Of a stretch of 57,496 nt of DNA, positions 52,743-57,496 are shown one piece after another. Both the position numbers and the translations under genes were made by a program. Below the pieces are notes generated by a model. That model was given only the letters and a program-made list of their open reading frames with translations. It did not search any database and had not been told where the DNA came from. The stretch comes from an uncultured Prevotellaceae bacterium (lineage in GTDB: Bacteria > Bacteroidota > Bacteroidia > Bacteroidales > Bacteroidaceae): contig CACXJZ010000011.1 in the NCBI GenBank assembly GCA_902768105.1, positions 15,776 through 73,271 of the forward strand, given 5' to 3'. How positions within the stretch are numbered: position 1 is the stretch's first letter; every line of letters begins with the position of its first letter.

Positions 52743-54104
52743 ATGAAAAAGAGAAGAATTAGTGGTTTTATCAAGTTTGCATTGTTGAGCGTGAGCATGG
52801 TGGCGACTTTGGCCTGGGGACAAAAACCTACAGTGAAAGTCGAAGGAGGAATGATACAAGGCGTTCCTTCCGCAGCAAGTGGTGTGACCGTTTTCCGAGG
52901 CATTCCATACGCTGCGCCACCAGTAGGCGACCTCCGATGGAAGCGTCCGCAGCCCGTCGTGAAGTGGAAGGGCGTGAAAGTGGCCGACACCTTCAGCAAC
53001 ATCTGCTGGCAGCCAGGCAATGCCGTCGGAACGTTCTACGGCAATGAGTTTTATTGGAAGGAGCAGACCGTGCAGAGCGAGGACTGCCTGTATCTGAACA
53101 TTTGGACACCTGCAAATGCAGTCGGCAATCAGAACAGCAAGCTGCCTGTGGCTTTCTGGGTACATGGTGGTGCCTATTTCAACGGCTATGGCCATGAGAT
53201 TACGATGGACGGCGATGCGTGGGCCACGAGGGGAGTGATTCTCGTCACCATCAACTACCGCCTGGGCATCTTCGGCTTCCTCGCCCACCCCGAACTATCG
53301 GCAGAGAATCCTGACGGCACATCGGGTAACTACGGCACATACGATCAGGTGGCTGCCCTGAAATGGGTACACGACAATATCGCGCAGTTCGGTGGCGATC
53401 CTGACAACATCACCGTCCTCGGACAGAGTGCGGGAGCCGCCAGCATCAAGAACCTCGTCAGTTCTCCCCTGTCGAAGGGTCTGATCAGGAATGCCATTAT
53501 CCAGAGCGGCGGCGGCATCGGTGCTTTTGGCAATTCAGAAAACGGCCAGAAACAGGCCGAGGCGACGGGCAAGTCTTTTATGGATAAGTTCGGCTATAAC
53601 GATTTGAAGGCGATGCGCGCCGTGCCTGCCGAGCGACTGCTTGAGATATTCAAGGCCGAGGGCATGAACCTCTGCCGTCCACATATCGACGGTCTGCTGC
53701 TGACCGAGAGCTTTGACGATGCAGCCCGCAATCAGCACTTGGCCGATGCCAGCTACATGATAGGCTGCACGCTCGATGATATCCGTCCGATGGGCAAGCA
53801 GATCGACGAGTTCTGTTTCCTGCGCGACTCGCTTGACCATCGCCCAGCCTATCAGTATCTCTTCGCCCGCAAGTTGCCTGGCACTCACGACGGCGCCTTC
53901 CATTCTGCCGAGCTGTGGTATATGTTCCATACGTTGGATCGCAGTTGGCGCCCCATGACGGAGGCCGACTACAGACTGGCCGACGAGGTGATGGACTGCT
54001 GGACGAACTTCGTCAAATACGGCAATCCTAATAAACCAGGCAGCGAGAGTTGGAAACCATTTACACTCGGCAATCCTTATATCAAGACATTTAACGTAAA
54101 ATAA
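52743..54104 (+). CDS. Secreted type B carboxylesterase
   Basis: 453 residues from ATG 52743; an upstream start would add 19 residues before the signal peptide. Signal peptide about 1-26. FRGIPYAAPPVGDLRWKRPQ, SEDCLYLNIWTP, HGGAYFNG (oxyanion hole), nucleophile S229 (GQSAGA), H387 (GAFHSAELWY). Carboxylesterase/lipase family often linked to plant cell-wall esters in Bacteroidales. Shorter than the usual 500-550 residues, mainly between 300 and 370, where an internal deletion is possible. Confidence 0.88.
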   Translation: MKKRRISGFIKFALLSVSMVATLAWGQKPTVKVEGGMIQGVPSAASGVTVFRGIPYAAPPVGDLRWKRPQPVVKWKGVKVADTFSNICWQPGNAVGTFYGNEFYWKEQTVQSEDCLYLNIWTPANAVGNQNSKLPVAFWVHGGAYFNGYGHEITMDGDAWATRGVILVTINYRLGIFGFLAHPELSAENPDGTSGNYGTYDQVAALKWVHDNIAQFGGDPDNITVLGQSAGAASIKNLVSSPLSKGLIRNAIIQSGGGIGAFGNSENGQKQAEATGKSFMDKFGYNDLKAMRAVPAERLLEIFKAEGMNLCRPHIDGLLLTESFDDAARNQHLADASYMIGCTLDDIRPMGKQIDEFCFLRDSLDHRPAYQYLFARKLPGTHDGAFHSAELWYMFHTLDRSWRPMTEADYRLADEVMDCWTNFVKYGNPNKPGSESWKPFTLGNPYIKTFNVK

Positions 54105-54195
54105 GGCACACCTGAAGTGGATTCATAAGGCTACGTTCCAAGGCTACCAACCAGCAATAGACTATTGCAAAGAACATGGATACAAATGGTACTAA
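54100..54195 (+). pseudogene. Possible C-terminal gene remnant
   Basis: Just after the carboxylesterase stop an open frame without a start reads HLKWIHKATFQGYQPAIDYC then KEHGYKWY and a stop. The composition looks protein-like, but I do not recognise the family. The 119-bp gap has no visible promoter for the next gene. Confidence 0.3.
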
Positions 54196-54223
54196 TTTTA
54201 TTTATTCAAAAAACTAAACTGAT

Positions 54224-55348
54224 ATGAAAAGATTTATTGTAAGCCTCATGGCAATGATGGGCGTGCTGACCATTTCGGCACAGAGCATTTATGATTTCAA
54301 GGTAAAGGATGACGTAGGACAGGAGGTCTCGCTCTCTGATTACAAGGGCAAGGTATTGCTGATAGTGAACACCGCTACCCGATGCGGATTCACGCCACAG
54401 TATAAAGACTTGGAGTCACTTTACCAGAAGTATCACGCTCAGGGCTTCGAGATTCTCGACTTCCCTTGCAACCAGTTCGGAGAGCAGGCTCCTGGCACGA
54501 TTCAGGAGATTCACTCGTTCTGTACAGCCAACTTCGACATCCAATTCCCACAATTCGACAAGATTGATGTGAATGGATCCAACGAGCATCCGCTCTACAC
54601 CTTCTTGAAGGCACAGAAGGGTTTCGGCGGATTTGACACCAACGACCAGCAAGGCAAGTTTATGGATGACATGCTCCGTAAGCGTGATGCCGATTTCGAT
54701 AAGAAGAGTGACATTAAATGGAACTTCACCAAGTTCCTCGTCAGTCGCGATGGTCGTGTATTAAAACGCTATGAGCCGACGGATAAGATGAGTGATATTG
54801 AGGCCGCTATCCAGATGGAGGTGAATCCCGTACTGAGCAGTATCATGACGCGCACCAGCATCCGACAGTACACCAATGAGCCCGTTTCAAAGGCTGATAT
54901 TGAGACGATGCTTCGTGCAGGCATGGCTGCTCCCACAGCTGCAAACAAGCAACCTTGGCATTTCGTAGCAGTCACCAACAAGGAGAAACTGGCAGAACTT
55001 GCTGGTCGCAGAGGCATGATTAAGCAGGCTGGTGTGGCCATTGTAGTCTGTGGAAATCTGGATAAGGCGATGCAGGGCAATGCGCAAGACTATTGGATTC
55101 AGGACTGCTCGGCAGCCACAGAGAACATCCTCCTTGCAGCCCATGCCCTCGGACTGGGTGCCGTATGGACTGGCTGCTACCCGACCGATGACCGCGTTGC
55201 AGAAGTTTCCAAGGTGTTAAAGTTGCCTGAGACCATCGTTCCTCTGTGCGTCATCGCCGTAGGCCATCCAGCAGAACAACCTACACCAAAGGATAAATGG
55301 AAGCCTGAGAACGTGTCATATAATGAGTTTGGTGGTAAGGCTGAATAA
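54224..55348 (+). CDS. Secreted glutathione peroxidase-nitroreductase fusion
   Basis: 374 residues with a signal peptide (about 1-19, ending TISAQ). Residues about 21-195 are a glutathione/thioredoxin peroxidase: peroxidatic C54 (ATRCGFT), FPCNQFGEQAPG (80-91) and W166-N167 (KWNFTKFLV). Residues about 205-370 are a nitroreductase (TSIRQYTNEPV, APTAANKQPWHFV, GLGAVWTGCYP), an FMN flavoprotein. Both halves look catalytically intact. The flavin domain might deliver electrons to the peroxidase or be an independent reductase; both are inference. Export of an FMN enzyme is unusual. Confidence 0.88.
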   Translation: MKRFIVSLMAMMGVLTISAQSIYDFKVKDDVGQEVSLSDYKGKVLLIVNTATRCGFTPQYKDLESLYQKYHAQGFEILDFPCNQFGEQAPGTIQEIHSFCTANFDIQFPQFDKIDVNGSNEHPLYTFLKAQKGFGGFDTNDQQGKFMDDMLRKRDADFDKKSDIKWNFTKFLVSRDGRVLKRYEPTDKMSDIEAAIQMEVNPVLSSIMTRTSIRQYTNEPVSKADIETMLRAGMAAPTAANKQPWHFVAVTNKEKLAELAGRRGMIKQAGVAIVVCGNLDKAMQGNAQDYWIQDCSAATENILLAAHALGLGAVWTGCYPTDDRVAEVSKVLKLPETIVPLCVIAVGHPAEQPTPKDKWKPENVSYNEFGGKAE

Positions 55349-55384
55349 TAACACAAAACTAAAATAAAAAAGATTATGGATTTC

Positions 55385-55516
55385 TTAGAGCTTGCCAATC
55401 ACAACGACCTCGCCGATTTCCAGAGAGTCAGCAATATTGTCTGCATACATTTGTCCTGATGGAACAGCCGTCATCATCATTGTCAGTATGGAGGCAAGAG
55501 TTTTCTTCTGTGTCAT
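55385..55516 (-). pseudogene. 5' fragment of a TonB-dependent receptor-like gene
   Basis: 43 codons: MTQKKTLASILTMMM signal-like start, then DNIADSLEIGEVVVIGK and L before a TAA. IGEVVVIG fits the first plug strand of outer-membrane TonB receptors (usually EVVVTG). The rest of the plug and barrel is missing, and the nitroreductase end follows 37 bases away. Could also be an unrelated short peptide. Confidence 0.5.
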
Positions 55517-55553
55517 TTTTGTCGTTTAGCTTGTGTTGAATTATAATTCGATG

Positions 55554-56507
55554 TCAAAGTATTATTTCAGCAATCTCCTTGCGAGCTTCCTTTCCCTCCG
55601 GGCACGGCCAAAGCGGATAGACGTGTCCCATCTTCTCCTTTACGTGCAGGCGGACGTCCACGCCGGCAGCCTTCATCTTATCATAAGTTTTAACGATATC
55701 CGTATAGAACACCTCCCACGTGCCAGTAAAGAGTTCGGTGGGCGGTAGTCCCTGCATGTTGCCATAGAACGGCGAGACTATCGGATCGTGGGTGTCGAGT
55801 TCTGCTGCCCAATCGGCTCCGACGTGTCGCAGCACCTCGTTGTTGAGGAAGGTGTCATGCTCCTGCAGGGCATCATCGCCTCCCGTCACGTCAACCCATG
55901 GCGAAATGAGTATCAGGTGGCTGGGCAGGTCGATGGAGTCAGCTCTCATTTCCTGTGTCAAAGCCAGTGCAAAGCCACCTCCTGCAGAGTCTCCCGCAAT
56001 GATGATGCGCCGGGCAGGGAAGCGTTCCAGCAACTGGCGATAAAGTTGCATCATCAGCGGATGGGCATCCTTGGCTGTATATTGGTAGAGCATCGGATAG
56101 TTGGGTGCCACAATGCCGCAGCCAGTTGTCTCTGCCCACTCGGCCATCGCCTTCCAATGCTGCATGTTGAAGTTCTGGTAATAGGCCCCACCGTGGATAT
56201 AGAGCAAGATGGGCTTCGAATCGTCCTGAGCCGGAGACTCAAACACCTGCATGTGGCCTACCCTGTATTGCGTCACTTCACGGGGAAACGTCACGCCGTC
56301 GGGAATCTCGATGGTGCTTTTGTCCGTCTTCTCAGCCTTGCGCATAGCGTAGGTTTCCATGGTTGACTTCTTCAATGAATGGGAGACGATGAAAGCCTGT
56401 GGCGAACGTCCGTCGATGAGCCAGAATCCCATGCCGACAATGATGACGGCAGCAATGAGCACAATAACTGCCAGAAGCAGCTTCCTAAGTAATTTCTTTG
56501 TTTTCAT
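55554..56507 (-). CDS. Membrane-anchored alpha/beta hydrolase (HSL-type esterase)
   Basis: 317 residues. N-terminal transmembrane helix about 10-30, then an HSL-family hydrolase: HGG (105-107) oxyanion hole, GDSAGGG with nucleophile S174, Asp region TGTWEVFYTD and His in KMGHVYPLW. Probably a periplasm-facing esterase or deacetylase. One more of the esterases grouped at this end. Confidence 0.85.
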   Translation of the reverse strand: MKTKKLLRKLLLAVIVLIAAVIIVGMGFWLIDGRSPQAFIVSHSLKKSTMETYAMRKAEKTDKSTIEIPDGVTFPREVTQYRVGHMQVFESPAQDDSKPILLYIHGGAYYQNFNMQHWKAMAEWAETTGCGIVAPNYPMLYQYTAKDAHPLMMQLYRQLLERFPARRIIIAGDSAGGGFALALTQEMRADSIDLPSHLILISPWVDVTGGDDALQEHDTFLNNEVLRHVGADWAAELDTHDPIVSPFYGNMQGLPPTELFTGTWEVFYTDIVKTYDKMKAAGVDVRLHVKEKMGHVYPLWPCPEGKEARKEIAEIIL

Positions 56508-56533
56508 ATTCGTATAGTTTTTTGTGAAGCATA

Positions 56534-56976
56534 TTACTTGCCGGCGATGTAGCCCTTCATTTTCTCGATGCCATACTTCGCCACGACCAAATCCTCTTCA
56601 GACGTTGCTCCGCTGAAGGCGAAAGCCAGTTTGCAACCTTCATACTCGTCGTAAGCACCACCGGCATAACCCAGTTCGCCCGTAATCGTCTGGTGATTCG
56701 GATCACCGCTGTCGGCATGAGTGGCAATCACTTCGCCGCACTTCGACCATGCCACGGCCACCAAATTATAGCCGTCTTTCCAGTTGCAGTACGAGCCCAC
56801 AACCTTCATTTCGCCAATCCAGTCAACCGTATCGCCACCAGATTCTCTCTTAATTCTTCGTTTGTCATATTCTTATTCTCATTTGTTAAGTCTGTTTTCT
56901 TCCCGTCCGGGTGCGGTGCATTACAGGCGAAGCACACGCCACATAGAAGTAGTATCAATAATGTCTTTGTGTTCAT
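56534..56976 (-). pseudogene. Frameshifted lipoprotein with a GlcG/HbpS-like end
   Basis: ATG 56976 opens a lipoprotein signal (LLLCGVCFAC) and reaches MTNEELRE, then frame 1 ends at TGA 56808-56806. The following 91-codon frame continues sensibly as ESGGDTVDWIGEMKVVGSYC and ends AFAFSGATSEEDLVVAKYGIEKMKG, like the C-terminus of GlcG/HbpS heme-binding proteins. The break is in a GAGAGA run near 56855, where a two-base gain or one-base loss restores one protein. The second frame also has an ATG overlapping the TGA (ATGA), so coupled translation is an alternative. Confidence 0.55.
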
Positions 56977-56997
56977 ATCTGATAGTTTTATGATAGC

Positions 56998-57496
56998 TTA
57001 AATGTCAACATCCATAGTTGCCTTTCCGCTGGAACTCTGAAATACGAACACCAATTTTTCCTTGGGCAAGTCTTTCAACGAGAGGTTAAATTTCTTCTTA
57101 CCATTGAGGGTAAAGGTCTTGACAGTCTGCCCCGAAAAGCTGACTACGTCCACCTTTTCTACCGGTTCCGAGGCTACAACACTAAGTGTCTCGCCAGACC
57201 GTTGGGTCTCGACGGTCAGTTTAGATGAGACCGTTTCACCTTTGTCCAATCCGGCTGCAGCGAGTTTCTGACGGCAGACCTCTGCCAACTGTGGATTTGT
57301 AGCCTCCAGATAGCACAGAGCATAGTGACGACCTAGCAGGCGATAGCCCTCACTGCTAAAATGGAGATTGTCGTCACTGGGCAGACAGCCCTCGGAAGAA
57401 ACGACGTATGTATTCGGATAATGATTGGCGATGTCATTGATAGTGGGATTGGCATGACCGCAGATTCCGCCATATTCCCCACGCACGACCTCGCCG
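56998..57496 (-). CDS. Carbohydrate esterase (SGNH/sialate O-acetylesterase type), C-terminal part
   Basis: The frame is open through the right edge; about 166 residues are visible. DDNLHFSSEGYRLLGRHYA carries the Asp-x-x-His of the SGNH catalytic dyad as found in CE6 and SASA acetylesterases. From about the middle a small beta domain follows (VDVVSFSGQTVKTFTLNGKKKF). The nucleophile Ser lies outside the window. Probably an exported deacetylase for plant polysaccharides. Confidence 0.72.
   Translation of the reverse strand, partial: GEVVRGEYGGICGHANPTINDIANHYPNTYVVSSEGCLPSDDNLHFSSEGYRLLGRHYALCYLEATNPQLAEVCRQKLAAAGLDKGETVSSKLTVETQRSGETLSVVASEPVEKVDVVSFSGQTVKTFTLNGKKKFNLSLKDLPKEKLVFVFQSSSGKATMDVDI

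Overview
The window looks like chromosome of a Prevotella-type member of the Bacteroidales, probably a gut or rumen polysaccharide degrader. The evidence is the Bacteroidetes promoter form (a TTTG about 19 bp upstream of TAnnTTTG), weak Shine-Dalgarno signals, class III fructose-1,6-bisphosphatase, a menaquinone-type methyltransferase, beta-mannan and xylan enzymes, and a GH10 tail (YNLSGQKVG..NGKKVV) typical of Prevotella secreted enzymes.

Layout. 1-1.4 kb: start of a GH9 enzyme and a secreted protein with DnaJ-like zinc knuckles, both on minus. 1.4-2.4 kb: gene-poor, with a repeat family, a 47-bp inverted repeat and relics of a mobile-element DUF3987 gene. 2.5-5 kb: secreted GH10 xylanase. 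5-12.2 kb: purU-hisH-hisA-hisF-hisIE-ftsE-lysC-lysA on plus. 12.2-16.4 kb: two glycosyltransferase-like genes, fbp and a small secreted protein. 16.5-18.9 kb: map and a secreted phosphatase on minus. 19-21 kb: AsmA-like protein. 21-28.7 kb: a minus-strand mannan cluster (cellobiose 2-epimerase, GPH transporter, GH130 mannosylglucose phosphorylase, a CE7-GH26 fusion, GH5 lipoprotein), preceded by two deoxynucleoside kinases. 30-41.7 kb: glgB-yhcH, MORN protein, kdsB, dnaJ-like, 5'-nucleotidase, nudC, nitrilase, GH25, cytidylate-kinase-like, DUF5715. 41.8-51 kb: phoH-purC-menG-aroE-purM, DMT protein, ttcA, PD40 protein, nucleoside phosphorylase, mnmE. 51-57.5 kb: an esterase-rich stretch with several broken genes.

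How genes work together. The mannan genes form a route: GH5 and GH26 cut mannan, the CE7 domain removes acetyl groups, the GPH transporter imports mannobiose, the epimerase converts it to mannosylglucose, and GH130 phosphorolyses that to mannose-1-phosphate and glucose. No SusC/SusD pair is present.

The most striking signal is outside the genes. About seventeen imperfect short tandem arrays with 7-, 8- or 9-bp units occur, mostly filling the gap between one stop codon and the next start codon and sometimes providing the stop. In addition, G/C-rich palindromic elements sit in frame inside four unrelated proteins (HisH, KdsB, MnmE and a DUF5715 protein), and one promoter module recurs almost unchanged in front of three unrelated genes.
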